Assembly: GCA_016938655.1 (NCBI GenBank)
Contig: JAFGUG010000009.1
Span: 1-64,000 of the forward strand
Direction of reading: 5' to 3'
Source of the DNA: Thiotrichales bacterium
Lineage (GTDB): Bacteria > Pseudomonadota > Gammaproteobacteria > Thiomicrospirales > Thiomicrospiraceae
DNA length: 64,000 nucleotides
Positions 9,567 through 17,605 of this stretch are shown here, piece after piece. How positions within the stretch are numbered: the stretch's first letter is position 1; the number at the start of each line of letters is the position of its first letter. The notes beneath the pieces were generated by a model. That model saw only the letters and a program-made list of their open reading frames with translations. It was not told the origin of the DNA and made no database searches. The translations under genes and the position numbers were made by a program.

Positions 9567-11408
9567 TTAGTTATTACGAGGCATTAATTTTGAAAAGAGG
9601 GTGGGCACAAAATAAATCAAAAACAAAAGATGGGCACTTAATAAAATCGCCAGTTCAATTCCAAACACCTTCATAAAACCATCATTTACAAGCCCCATAA
9701 GAGCCATGCTTAGAATCAAAAATACGTTCGATAATATAATGGGTTTAAATACGGTTTGAAAACAGTCCACGTTGTCCATTCGGTAAGTCATTAATATATG
9801 AATGACATTATCAGTTATTAGGCCAACAAATAGAATAATGGCAATTAAAGTCATTACCGATAGATCAATTTTAAAAAGACTGTGCATAAAAAACAGGACT
9901 GAAATTGCAAGCACAGCTGGTAGTAAGCTAACCAATACTGCGAACTTCCGGTAGCCAATCAAGAACAGTGTTGCAAGTAAGGTCAGCATGGATAAAACAC
10001 TCCAAAACATTTCATTTAAGAATATAGTTTGATAGCTGGCTATTTTTGATAAATGCCCTTCCAGTTCAACAGTAAATAGACTTTGCTCATTATTCAAAGA
10101 CTCAATACTTCTTTTTAATTCTATAAGATCATCAACGGGCTCCAATAAGCTGACGGCAGCAATATAGTTGGCAGTATTTTGGCTTGAGCCATAGAGATAT
10201 CGATCAACAGACATCATATCCAAACCCAGTTTAAATTGAGCAAATTTAGCAGGTGTCACACCTTCAAAAGACTCTTCGGTAAATGATTGATATAACGTGT
10301 TTAAATCTAATATAGGTTGAAACTTAATCTCTATTTTACGTTCTATTTCACTCACAAAAGTAGACAGTTGCTGATTGCACTTTAAGTTTCGCAGCGAACA
10401 GTCTTTTGATTGGATGGTTAATAAAATAGGTTGCGAAAGGCTACTTTTTGATTCGAAGCTTTTGATCTCACTTTGGTATGAGGACATACCTAGCGGGTTA
10501 AGATTGACGTTGACTGGGGAATACAAAATCAATAAGACAAACGATAATGTAAACAAGACTATTAGCTGTAAAACAGATTTCACTTTAAAGAGTGGGGCGC
10601 GCATTTTGAACCAATCTAAGGCGTGCGGCATTCTAACTCTGACTAACAGCCTAAAACTTAAGTAGATGGCTAATACGAGCACCCAAATCATTAATGATTT
10701 TCCAAAGTCACTGATAACGCCAAAGCCTGAGTAGTAAAGCAGAAAGGCGCTGAGACCTGTCGTGACCAATGAAGCCGATAAGCTCATTACTAAAGAGTAG
10801 GTCGCAACTCTGTTGTAGTAGACTTGATTTATTAATGTAAAGATATAAATGTATGAAAATAGTAGGGAAAGTAAGTACGCTGAATTTAATGCAATTTCAA
10901 AAAAGACGATGATACTTACTACAAAAGCAGAGTAGAATAAAACCTCACCAATGGTATTTAATACAAACTTTACCGATGTAAAAAAAGCCAAGAGTGGGAT
11001 CATAATAGGAATAAAAACGACTAAAAAGGTCTGAACATCAGATATAAACTCATCCGATAGTAGGCTTCCAACAATTGAGGTGCCCATAATGGATGAAGAG
11101 GTCAAGTCATCAATGACTTGATTATGTGCGTCTTCGTTAAAAAATACCAAAAACACATCACTTTTATCCACGACATTAATTACACCATCAATGAGTTTTT
11201 GTGATTCTAAGTCGTAAAGTGGTTCAGGGTCATTGGTAGAAACAAATAGATACTGGCTTTTTTCAATATTCAGGTTGTTGTGTTGTGACGTATTTTCATC
11301 AGGAAAAAACTGTTTCACATCTGTTTTTACAAGTTCAACAGAAGAGACGAGATAGGCATTAACTATTATTAAAAATGCAATCAGTAATAGTTTGGTGATT
11401 ACTTTCAA
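9567..11408 (-). CDS. RND/MMPL superfamily transporter, compact form
   Basis: The 613-residue inner-membrane protein has the duplicated RND layout: TM1 (about 5-25), a short periplasmic loop (about 26-125), TM2-6, TM7 (about 278-297), a second periplasmic loop (about 298-455) and TM8-12, with the TM10 signature GLITDNVIHIL replacing the usual GIGVDYAIH. Typical MMPL exporters have about 770-800 residues, so the first loop is strongly reduced. The start is TTG at 11408, overlapping the stop of the barrel gene (TTGA) with AAGG upstream. Together with the LolA-like protein it suggests lipid or hydrophobic-molecule transport; the substrate is unknown. Confidence 0.75.
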   Translation of the reverse strand: MKVITKLLLIAFLIIVNAYLVSSVELVKTDVKQFFPDENTSQHNNLNIEKSQYLFVSTNDPEPLYDLESQKLIDGVINVVDKSDVFLVFFNEDAHNQVIDDLTSSSIMGTSIVGSLLSDEFISDVQTFLVVFIPIMIPLLAFFTSVKFVLNTIGEVLFYSAFVVSIIVFFEIALNSAYLLSLLFSYIYIFTLINQVYYNRVATYSLVMSLSASLVTTGLSAFLLYYSGFGVISDFGKSLMIWVLVLAIYLSFRLLVRVRMPHALDWFKMRAPLFKVKSVLQLIVLFTLSFVLLILYSPVNVNLNPLGMSSYQSEIKSFESKSSLSQPILLTIQSKDCSLRNLKCNQQLSTFVSEIERKIEIKFQPILDLNTLYQSFTEESFEGVTPAKFAQFKLGLDMMSVDRYLYGSSQNTANYIAAVSLLEPVDDLIELKRSIESLNNEQSLFTVELEGHLSKIASYQTIFLNEMFWSVLSMLTLLATLFLIGYRKFAVLVSLLPAVLAISVLFFMHSLFKIDLSVMTLIAIILFVGLITDNVIHILMTYRMDNVDCFQTVFKPIILSNVFLILSMALMGLVNDGFMKVFGIELAILLSAHLLFLIYFVPTLFSKLMPRNN

Positions 11409-12802
11409 AGTTCAACCTTAAATTTAATGGCCGCTGTGTCATTAAGATACTGTTGTTCGGAATGGGTTAAATACTCTAAAGAGATCTGATAATTATCAAG
11501 TTCTAGCTGAACGCCTGAAAAGTTTGCCCAAACATCATAACTATCGTAAACACCGTATGTAAACATGTTTTGCAAACTAACGTCCCAATTTCCAAATCGT
11601 TTACTGTCCGTTTTGAATAGCCAAATAAAGTAATAAGCATCAAGTTCTGACGAATCAAACTTTGAGTACTGAAACTCTAAATTATTATAAAAGGTAGACT
11701 GATGATCGACGCCCAACCCTAAAGTGACCATTGAAGAGGTTCGGTAGATGAGTGGGAATTTATCTCGGTAACTAAGTTCAGCACGATAACCAAATTGGCC
11801 AATGGACGATTCATAATACAAGGCAAATTGATTATAACGAAAATACTCTAAGGCTTTTATGGGTTCGTTGTTTTCATCTTCTAGGTAATCGGCAATATAT
11901 TGCTCTTTGTCCTCTTCGGTACCCAATGCACCCACCGCAGAAACAAAGTCTGTATCAAATATAAAAATCGGCAAAGAGGAGTAGGCGCTGGTATGAACCG
12001 CTCCAAATGTGTAGTTATCTTCAGTGATTACAAAGTTGAGAAAAATAGACGTATTATCAAAGCGTGGGTCTTCATTTGGTAACTTGTCAAAGATATAATC
12101 AGACCCCGCATCTTTAGCGCCACCATCCTCATAAGCAGGTAACAAGACTTCTCGGCCGATTAAATCAAGATCCGAGTTCCCTGTATTTGTCACAATAAAC
12201 GGCACCACAGAATTCAACCCAAACTGAATTGAGTCACCAAAAAGCGTATTACTATCTTGGTCATAGGGTTTAAGGTATAAGCCAAAGGTGGTGTTGTCAT
12301 CTGGATAGGCATCTAATTTAACCATCCAGCTTGGCTTGTAGTGAATATTGACATTTGCATCATCGAAGTACTCAGCGCGCGTATTATTGAATACATCTAC
12401 AAAACTTAAGAAGTCCATTACCCCAATTTTACTGACAAATTTACCTGCTTTAAAATCGAAATTATCTGCTTCATACGCATATGAAAACTGATTTAATGAA
12501 ACTTCACTCTCAGGAACATTTCTGTACATAATGCCAACATCAACCGTGTAATCTTCACCTTGATACTGAGCTTCTGCTAGCCCTAAAACAGAGTCTTTGA
12601 AGTATTGGTTATCTAAAAAATTACGGTAAATTAAAGTAGTCTTGAATTCAGTATCGTCTGCTATATCGCTTACCCAGCTTGGATATTCAAATGTGGCTAC
12701 CTCAGACTCGTTAAGGTTGTTGCTCTCAGTTTGGCTTGCAAACAAATCCAATGGCATAAAAGGGGTAATAAAAAGTGCAAATATAGATGGATGAAACTGC
12801 AT
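11405..12802 (-). CDS. Predicted outer-membrane beta-barrel protein, distantly DUF1302-like
   Basis: A 465-residue protein with an N-terminal signal peptide (to about LFAS, residue 23), then alternating aromatic/polar strands typical of barrels. The segment FKAGKFVSKIGVMDFLSFVD followed by VFNN recalls the DUF1302 block with Lys/Gly-rich turn and DxxNP; similarity is weak. Its stop overlaps the RND start by four bases, so the two are coupled. DUF1302-type barrels are known to sit beside MMPL transporters and LolA-like or DUF1329 proteins. The ATG at 12802 has only a distant AGAGG, so translation start is less certain. Confidence 0.6.
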   Translation of the reverse strand: MQFHPSIFALFITPFMPLDLFASQTESNNLNESEVATFEYPSWVSDIADDTEFKTTLIYRNFLDNQYFKDSVLGLAEAQYQGEDYTVDVGIMYRNVPESEVSLNQFSYAYEADNFDFKAGKFVSKIGVMDFLSFVDVFNNTRAEYFDDANVNIHYKPSWMVKLDAYPDDNTTFGLYLKPYDQDSNTLFGDSIQFGLNSVVPFIVTNTGNSDLDLIGREVLLPAYEDGGAKDAGSDYIFDKLPNEDPRFDNTSIFLNFVITEDNYTFGAVHTSAYSSLPIFIFDTDFVSAVGALGTEEDKEQYIADYLEDENNEPIKALEYFRYNQFALYYESSIGQFGYRAELSYRDKFPLIYRTSSMVTLGLGVDHQSTFYNNLEFQYSKFDSSELDAYYFIWLFKTDSKRFGNWDVSLQNMFTYGVYDSYDVWANFSGVQLELDNYQISLEYLTHSEQQYLNDTAAIKFKVEL

Positions 12803-12975
12803 AATAGACGATCGCTGCCTCTTATTTAAAAACCCAGATTAGCAGGCCTCTTAGAGTGAAATATTCGGTATAATTGCCATTTTGGAATGACCAAAAAATT
12901 ACTACCGATGATACCTTAATTACCTTTTGTTCGCCATTGATTTAGCATAGAACAAACCCAAAACCAAGAATATTG

Positions 12976-14064
12976 ATGACTTTAAAAATCTCACCCCTAC
13001 AAACAGTCGCTGAATTTCCACACAACAGTGCCCAATCTTTCTCTGTTGCCCCTATGCTCGATTGGACGGATCGCCACTGTCGTTATTTTCATCGTCAGTT
13101 ATCTAAAAAGGCTTCGCTTTACTCAGAAATGGTCACCACTGGCGCTATTATTTATGGCAATAATCCCCAACGTTTCTTAGGGCATAATCCAGAGGAAGCA
13201 CCGGTTGTTTTACAACTTGGCGGAAGTGACTCTAAAGATCTAGCAATCTGTGCTAAACAAGGGGATGAATGGGGTTATTCAGAGATTAACTTGAATGTAG
13301 GTTGCCCCAGTGACCGTGTACAAAACAACATGATCGGTGCATGTTTAATGGGGCATCCAGCTTTAGTCGCAGAAAACGTCGCGGCCATGAAAGCAGTTAC
13401 CCAGAAACCCGTGACCGTTAAATGTCGAGTAGGTATTGACGACCAGGAAGATTTAGAGAGCTTAATTGAATTCATTTCCCATATAAAAAATGCGGGAGTC
13501 GACGGCGTTATTATTCATGCACGAAAGGCTTGGTTACAAGGCCTATCACCCAAAGAGAATCGTGAAATACCGCCATTACATTATGACTGGGTGCATCAAG
13601 TAAAAGGGCTTTTTCCAGATTTACCCGTTGCCATTAACGGTGCCATTAAAACCTTGGATGCCGGGTTAGAGCATTTAAGCCCATACAATTATGAACAAAA
13701 AATTCTCCCTGCGGTTGACGGTGTCATGCTTGGACGCGCTATTTATGAGCAACCCTATTTACTAAGTGATGTGGATTCACTTTATTATGGTGATCATCAC
13801 AAAATCCCAACACGGGAAGACGTTTTGCAAAAAATGTATCCGTATATTGAACAGCACTTATCAGGTGGTGGAAAACTGATTCAAGTTACCCGACATATGC
13901 TTGGCCTATTTCACGGATTGCCGGGCGGACGATTATGGCGCAGACATCTTTCTGAACACGCATTTAAAACCTCTTGCAGTGTTGAAACCGTTGAAAAAGC
14001 CTACCAAATTGTAAGTGCAGAGATTCAACGAATGGAGGATAGGGTGCAACATGACGTATCTTGA
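12976..14064 (+). CDS. dusA: tRNA-dihydrouridine synthase A
   Basis: An FMN enzyme reducing uridine 20/20a in the tRNA D-loop. The 362-residue TIM barrel shows SVAPMLDWTD at the N-terminus, LNVGCPSDRVQ with the catalytic cysteine, HARKAWLQGLSPKENREIPP, typical of DusA rather than DusB or DusC, and a C-terminal HMLGLFHGLPGGRLWRR. The ATG at 12976 follows an in-frame TTG; ribosome site is weak. The end overlaps the next gene by 14 bases. Confidence 0.93.
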   Translation: MTLKISPLQTVAEFPHNSAQSFSVAPMLDWTDRHCRYFHRQLSKKASLYSEMVTTGAIIYGNNPQRFLGHNPEEAPVVLQLGGSDSKDLAICAKQGDEWGYSEINLNVGCPSDRVQNNMIGACLMGHPALVAENVAAMKAVTQKPVTVKCRVGIDDQEDLESLIEFISHIKNAGVDGVIIHARKAWLQGLSPKENREIPPLHYDWVHQVKGLFPDLPVAINGAIKTLDAGLEHLSPYNYEQKILPAVDGVMLGRAIYEQPYLLSDVDSLYYGDHHKIPTREDVLQKMYPYIEQHLSGGGKLIQVTRHMLGLFHGLPGGRLWRRHLSEHAFKTSCSVETVEKAYQIVSAEIQRMEDRVQHDVS

Positions 14065-15682
14065 TGTTCCTTTTAAAGAGAAAGATCAGGCAAAAGCCTT
14101 AGGGGCTAAGTGGGATGGTGCAACCAGAAAATGGTACGTCCCCAGTGATTTAAACGACGAGTTAGAGCAGTTTGAACGTTGGCTGCCTAATGACAATAAA
14201 ATTCAAAATCAACAGGCCTGCTCAGTTACTGACACGCAATCGGGTGATCTATTTACCTCTGAACCACTATCAAAAACCAAATTAGAAAAACCTGAAAAGG
14301 GCGCACAACTTTCGGTTGTACTTCGTAATGTGCAACATGCCTTGCGAAGTCATTTCCCAGGTGGGCTATGGGTGATTGCCGAAATCTCAAACATCAATAA
14401 AAATCGTGGCCATGTCTATTTAGAGTTGTCAGAAACAAATGCCCAAGGGCAGACCCTTGCCAGTTGTCGGGCTATGATATGGCAAAGTAACGTTAATAGA
14501 TTGTTAAGCCGATTTGAAACCGAAACCGGAAGCGAGTTTGCGGTAGGGCAAAAAGTATTATTACTTGCTGAAGTCAGTTTTCATGAGCAATATGGTTTTT
14601 CTTTTGTTATTCAGGATATTGACCCAAGTTTCACTTTGGGAGAGTTGGAAGCCAAGCTGAATGACATTCGTAAAAAATTAATATTTGAAGGTGTATACGC
14701 GCTCAACAAGCAGTTGTCGCTTCCCGAAGACTTTTTCAGGATCGCGGTCATTGCACCACCTGCAGCAGCAGGCCTGGGTGATTTTCGAGCCGATGCGGAT
14801 ATTTTACAAAGTTGTGGGCTGTGTGAGTTCACATACTTTTACAGTGCGTTCCAAGGTGAACAAGTTCAAACTGAGATGTTCTCGGCTTTAGACGCCATTG
14901 AGTCTCTGCATGCCTCTAACCCATTTGATGCTCTAGTTATTATTCGTGGTGGCGGTGCCAAACTGGACTTAAGTACCTTAAATATTTACGACATTGCCAA
15001 GCGCTTGTGTGAATCAAAGCTCCCTGTTTTAACCGGCATTGGCCACGAACGTGATAACACGATCTTAGACGAAGTGGCTCACACACGTTTTGACACACCG
15101 AGTAAAGTGATTGCCGGCATTCGCAATAAAATTGTTCAGCAAGCACAACAAGCCAAACAGAACTGGTTGCATATCGAGCAATCAAGTCGCTTAAGAGTCA
15201 AACACATTCAGCAAAGCATAGAACGCTGGGATCAATTAATTGATAAAAATAGTCAAGCAGGCCTGTTTCATTGGAAAAATAAGCTAGAGCCCTTAAAGTA
15301 TCAAATCCAACAGCAAGGCTTGAAAAGCATTCAAGTCAGCAGTCAAAAACTTATTCAAATTCAACAACATATTCAGGTAACTACAAATCGACAAATAGAG
15401 ATAACCAAGCATGATATTGATCAGCAGATGGAGCACGTTAATTTAGAAGCAGGGCGTGCACTCAGCTTTCAGCAAAATCAGATCATTCAATGGATTGCTT
15501 TTATCTTAAGTTCTGGCCCAAAAACCCAGTTAAATAGAGGGTTTGCGATTGCAAAAACCCAACAGGGTACGCCAATTAAAACCGCCCAACAAGCCAAAAT
15601 GGCAAGCAAACTAAATCTGCAATTTATTGATGGCAGCCTGCCCGTAACCGTTGATGAAAATGCGGCTATAAAAAAGAATTAA
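14051..15682 (+). CDS. xseA: Exodeoxyribonuclease VII large subunit with N-terminal DUF5710-like domain
   Basis: The 543-residue protein fuses a DUF5710-like module (residues 1-47; KDQAKALGAKWDGATRKWYV) to a divergent XseA: OB-fold (about 90-190), catalytic core with IIRGGGAKLDL and TGIGHERDNTI, and a long C-terminal coiled coil. XseA degrades single-stranded DNA with XseB, encoded next. Start at the ATG at 14051, with AGGG six bases upstream inside the dusA end. It exceeds the usual ~450 residues because of the extra domain and linker. Three CAGGCCTG copies fall here (14213, 14769, 15258). Catalytic motif residues appear kept; whether a second canonical xseA exists elsewhere is unknown. Confidence 0.85.
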   Translation: MTYLDVPFKEKDQAKALGAKWDGATRKWYVPSDLNDELEQFERWLPNDNKIQNQQACSVTDTQSGDLFTSEPLSKTKLEKPEKGAQLSVVLRNVQHALRSHFPGGLWVIAEISNINKNRGHVYLELSETNAQGQTLASCRAMIWQSNVNRLLSRFETETGSEFAVGQKVLLLAEVSFHEQYGFSFVIQDIDPSFTLGELEAKLNDIRKKLIFEGVYALNKQLSLPEDFFRIAVIAPPAAAGLGDFRADADILQSCGLCEFTYFYSAFQGEQVQTEMFSALDAIESLHASNPFDALVIIRGGGAKLDLSTLNIYDIAKRLCESKLPVLTGIGHERDNTILDEVAHTRFDTPSKVIAGIRNKIVQQAQQAKQNWLHIEQSSRLRVKHIQQSIERWDQLIDKNSQAGLFHWKNKLEPLKYQIQQQGLKSIQVSSQKLIQIQQHIQVTTNRQIEITKHDIDQQMEHVNLEAGRALSFQQNQIIQWIAFILSSGPKTQLNRGFAIAKTQQGTPIKTAQQAKMASKLNLQFIDGSLPVTVDENAAIKKN

Positions 15683-15737
15683 TTAATAAAACAACGACTT
15701 AAAATGAAATTCAATTAACTTTGATAGGACAAAAACC

Positions 15738-15956
15738 ATGACTCAAAAAGCAGAAAGCTTTAAAGCTAATTATGCAAAACTTCAGACCATTGCCCAAAAA
15801 CTCTCTAATACCGAAGAAGTTGATATTGATGAATTGGTGCCAATGGTTGATGAAGCTACCCGCGCTTACCAATTGTGTAAATCACGCATAGAAGCAGTTG
15901 AGAACGCACTCAACAAGCGTCTAGACAGTGAATCTGCACCTAAATCCGACGCTTAA
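15738..15956 (+). CDS. xseB: Exodeoxyribonuclease VII small subunit, divergent
   Basis: A 72-residue helical protein with the XseB layout: an N-terminal helix (YAKLQTIAQKLS), an acidic turn (EEVDIDELVPMVDEATRAY) and a second helix (CKSRIEAVENALN). XseB binds the XseA coiled coil. It lies 55 bases after xseA with AGGA about seven bases before the ATG. Sequence is far from the E. coli protein, so the call rests on size, pattern and neighbour. Confidence 0.75.
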   Translation: MTQKAESFKANYAKLQTIAQKLSNTEEVDIDELVPMVDEATRAYQLCKSRIEAVENALNKRLDSESAPKSDA

Positions 15957-15996
15957 AAGCGGTTTAAAAGCGAAAAAGTTAAAAGAGAAATTGCCT

Positions 15997-16350
15997 ATGC
16001 CAAACGCAACCATTTACCACAATCCACGTTGTTCAAAAAGTCGAAATACCTTAGAAATCTTAAAACCGCATAATGTTGAAATTGAAGAAGTTCGTTATCT
16101 GGACACACCACCCAGTAAAGCCGAGCTTGCTTTGCTTTGCCAGCAGATGGGAGTGAAACCGTTTGAGATTGTTAGAACGGGCGAGGCGTTATTTAAAGAG
16201 CTTGGATTAACTAAAGAAAGCACCTTAAGCGATGACCAGTGGCTAACCATTTTAGCTGAGAATCCAAAGCTCATTGAAAGACCGATTGTGCAAATAGGTA
16301 ATCGAGCCGTCATGGGTAGACCGCCAGAAAACGTCTTATCGATCATATAG
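15997..16350 (+). CDS. arsC: ArsC-family reductase (glutaredoxin-type arsenate reductase)
   Basis: A 117-residue protein of the ArsC/Spx/YffB thioredoxin-fold family. NPRCSKSRNTLEIL carries the active cysteine near residue 12, and IERPIVQIGNRAVMGRP carries the arginines of the oxyanion site, as in glutaredoxin-dependent arsenate reductases. No arsB, arsR or acr3 gene is nearby, so a role in arsenate resistance is not supported by context. The start at 15997 has AGAGAAA upstream. It ends the dusA-xseA-xseB-arsC run. Confidence 0.88.
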   Translation: MPNATIYHNPRCSKSRNTLEILKPHNVEIEEVRYLDTPPSKAELALLCQQMGVKPFEIVRTGEALFKELGLTKESTLSDDQWLTILAENPKLIERPIVQIGNRAVMGRPPENVLSII

Positions 16351-16426
16351 CAAAATAATTTCATGGATAATTGCGTTAATTGATTGGCGTAAATTCACTG
16401 TAAGCATTCAAAACACTTCAAATCTT

Positions 16427-16452
16427 AAAAGTAAGCAGGCCTGCTTACTTTT
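16427..16452. repeat. 26-bp perfect palindrome carrying the dispersed AGCAGGCCTGCT element
   Basis: The left arm AAAAGTAAGCAGG is the exact reverse complement of the right arm CCTGCTTACTTTT, with an extra T after it. The core is the dispersed palindrome. Placed 77 bases after arsC, with A and T runs at the ends, the RNA hairpin could terminate transcription from either side. Confidence 0.85.
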
Positions 16453-16775
16453 TATCCTAACCAGAAAAGCTTCTAATAACTTGAGCAATTTAAAAACATT
16501 GTAAAATTCCTAAAGCTTAACACTCACAATTGAGAGTATTAATAACGAGCAGGGTTGAAAGGGGTCATGAATAAGACAAATCATCATCAGCTATTTTTAA
16601 AATAAAACCAATTTAACATAATATATATTATACGTATATTGATTCAGGTATCTAGACCAGGTTAAAGCTGTGTCAGGCTTATAACGATATGAAATGGTTC
16701 GACTAATTAAGTTATCAATACTTCGTTTTCCTCTTAAATGACTCAAAGCTAAATGTTAATAGTTTTTTACAGACG

Positions 16776-16803
16776 AAAAAAAACCGAGTTAACCCCGGTT
16801 TTT
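16776..16803 (-). terminator. Terminator of the antitoxin-like membrane protein gene
   Basis: AAAACCG (16780-16786) pairs with CGGTTTT (16796-16802); on the minus strand a run of eight or nine Ts follows. Confidence 0.75.
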
Positions 16804-16827
16804 AATGTTTATTAACGTTTTACTGTT

Positions 16828-17271
16828 TTAATGAAACATCGGTAAAACGATAAACAGCAATAACTCAATCACACCAACACCCACTGGCATCCAGGCTTTT
16901 GGAACTTTTTCAGACACCGCCTTTAGTCCAAAGAAAATACCACCAATAGCTAAAATATATGCGACCGGTGCTAATAAAATGGAAATGAACAATAAAGGAG
17001 CCAGTGCGACCATTGCCCAACTTGCTGTCACACTGTTGTTCGGGTTATAGGTTTTTGTATTACGCATATCATCTGGTCTGGAACTCGATGAGTGCAATCT
17101 TGAGATAATTGTATTTACGTCCGAGTCAGACAAAGAGCTTTGGACAACTTCGATATCTGTCATACCAAGTGTTATTTTTTTATTTTTATAAAGCGCTCTT
17201 ACCAAATCATCCCACTCAGCACTATCTGCTAATTGATCAACTATTTCATGCGCTTCTTGCTTGATTGACAT
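16828..17271 (-). CDS. Antitoxin-like N-terminal domain fused to a two-helix membrane domain
   Basis: A 147-residue protein of unknown function. Residues 1-60 (EAHEIVDQLADSAEWDDLV, then KNKKITLGMTDIEVV) resemble the small helical antitoxin-like proteins of the form VIEHLPDDASWDDLMYRIYVR...GLADAE; this comparison is from memory. Residues about 85-145 hold two hydrophobic segments (WAMVALAPLLFISILLAPV and the C-terminal VGVGVIELLLFIVLPMF) with a short third between them, as in small DUF4190-like proteins. The start at 17271 has a very strong GGAGGAG. No toxin gene adjoins it; it stands alone, divergent from rpoN. Confidence 0.6.
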   Translation of the reverse strand: MSIKQEAHEIVDQLADSAEWDDLVRALYKNKKITLGMTDIEVVQSSLSDSDVNTIISRLHSSSSRPDDMRNTKTYNPNNSVTASWAMVALAPLLFISILLAPVAYILAIGGIFFGLKAVSEKVPKAWMPVGVGVIELLLFIVLPMFH

Positions 17272-17605
17272 AAAAACTCCTCCAGTTCTGGTTATCTCAT
17301 TCAAATTGAAATTTTGTATAGCCGTTATATTAGCAGGTTCCACCTAATTTGAAATAGCCAAAAAATGATTTAAATCATATCTTGTGCCAGTTTTTTAAAT
17401 TTTCAAATTTATTACATGCGAATGTTTACGTTTTCTTAAGTTTTCGACTATTATAGTTATTAATTAAAACACTGAAATAACGGTATATAGCTTGCTTAGG
17501 CCGTGATTTTAGTTCAACGTCCAAAATAAAAAATCAATATTGAGCGATTAACCTCCACCCTGTTTTGCTTTACAGAACCATATATTTGATTAGGAGTTAA
17601 GTTTC
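17272..17605. other. Divergent intergenic region upstream of rpoN
   Basis: No gene is seen in these 334 bases. A candidate rpoN promoter lies at 17425-17454, and the strong ribosome site of the leftward membrane protein gene abuts the left end. Confidence 0.5.
17425..17454 (+). promoter_or_regulatory. Candidate sigma-70 promoter of rpoN
   Basis: TTTACG (17425-17430) and TATTAT (17449-17454) are 18 bases apart, about 150 bases before the rpoN start. Matches are moderate. Confidence 0.4.

Larger units (their letters stand above)
16351..16827. other. Long intergenic region after arsC
   Basis: It holds the 26-bp palindrome (16427-16452), an AT-rich stretch (about 16615-16645), the terminator of the membrane protein gene (16776-16803) and a 12-codon frame at 16567-16605 (MNKTNHHQLFLK) preceded by AAAGGGG. 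The tiny frame has no recognised homologue and may be chance. No RNA family is recognised. Confidence 0.4.

Noticed and set aside
12841-12850. A further palindrome copy before dusA
   Set aside because: It reads AGCAGGCCTC, a half match, so it was not counted.
15997-16350. An arsenic resistance locus
   Set aside because: Only an ArsC-family gene is present; no arsR, arsB, acr3 or arsH lies nearby.
16567-16605. A 12-codon frame (MNKTNHHQLFLK) after AAAGGGG
   Set aside because: The ribosome site is fair, but length and lack of homologues or conserved context do not support a gene; it is only mentioned in the intergenic entry.
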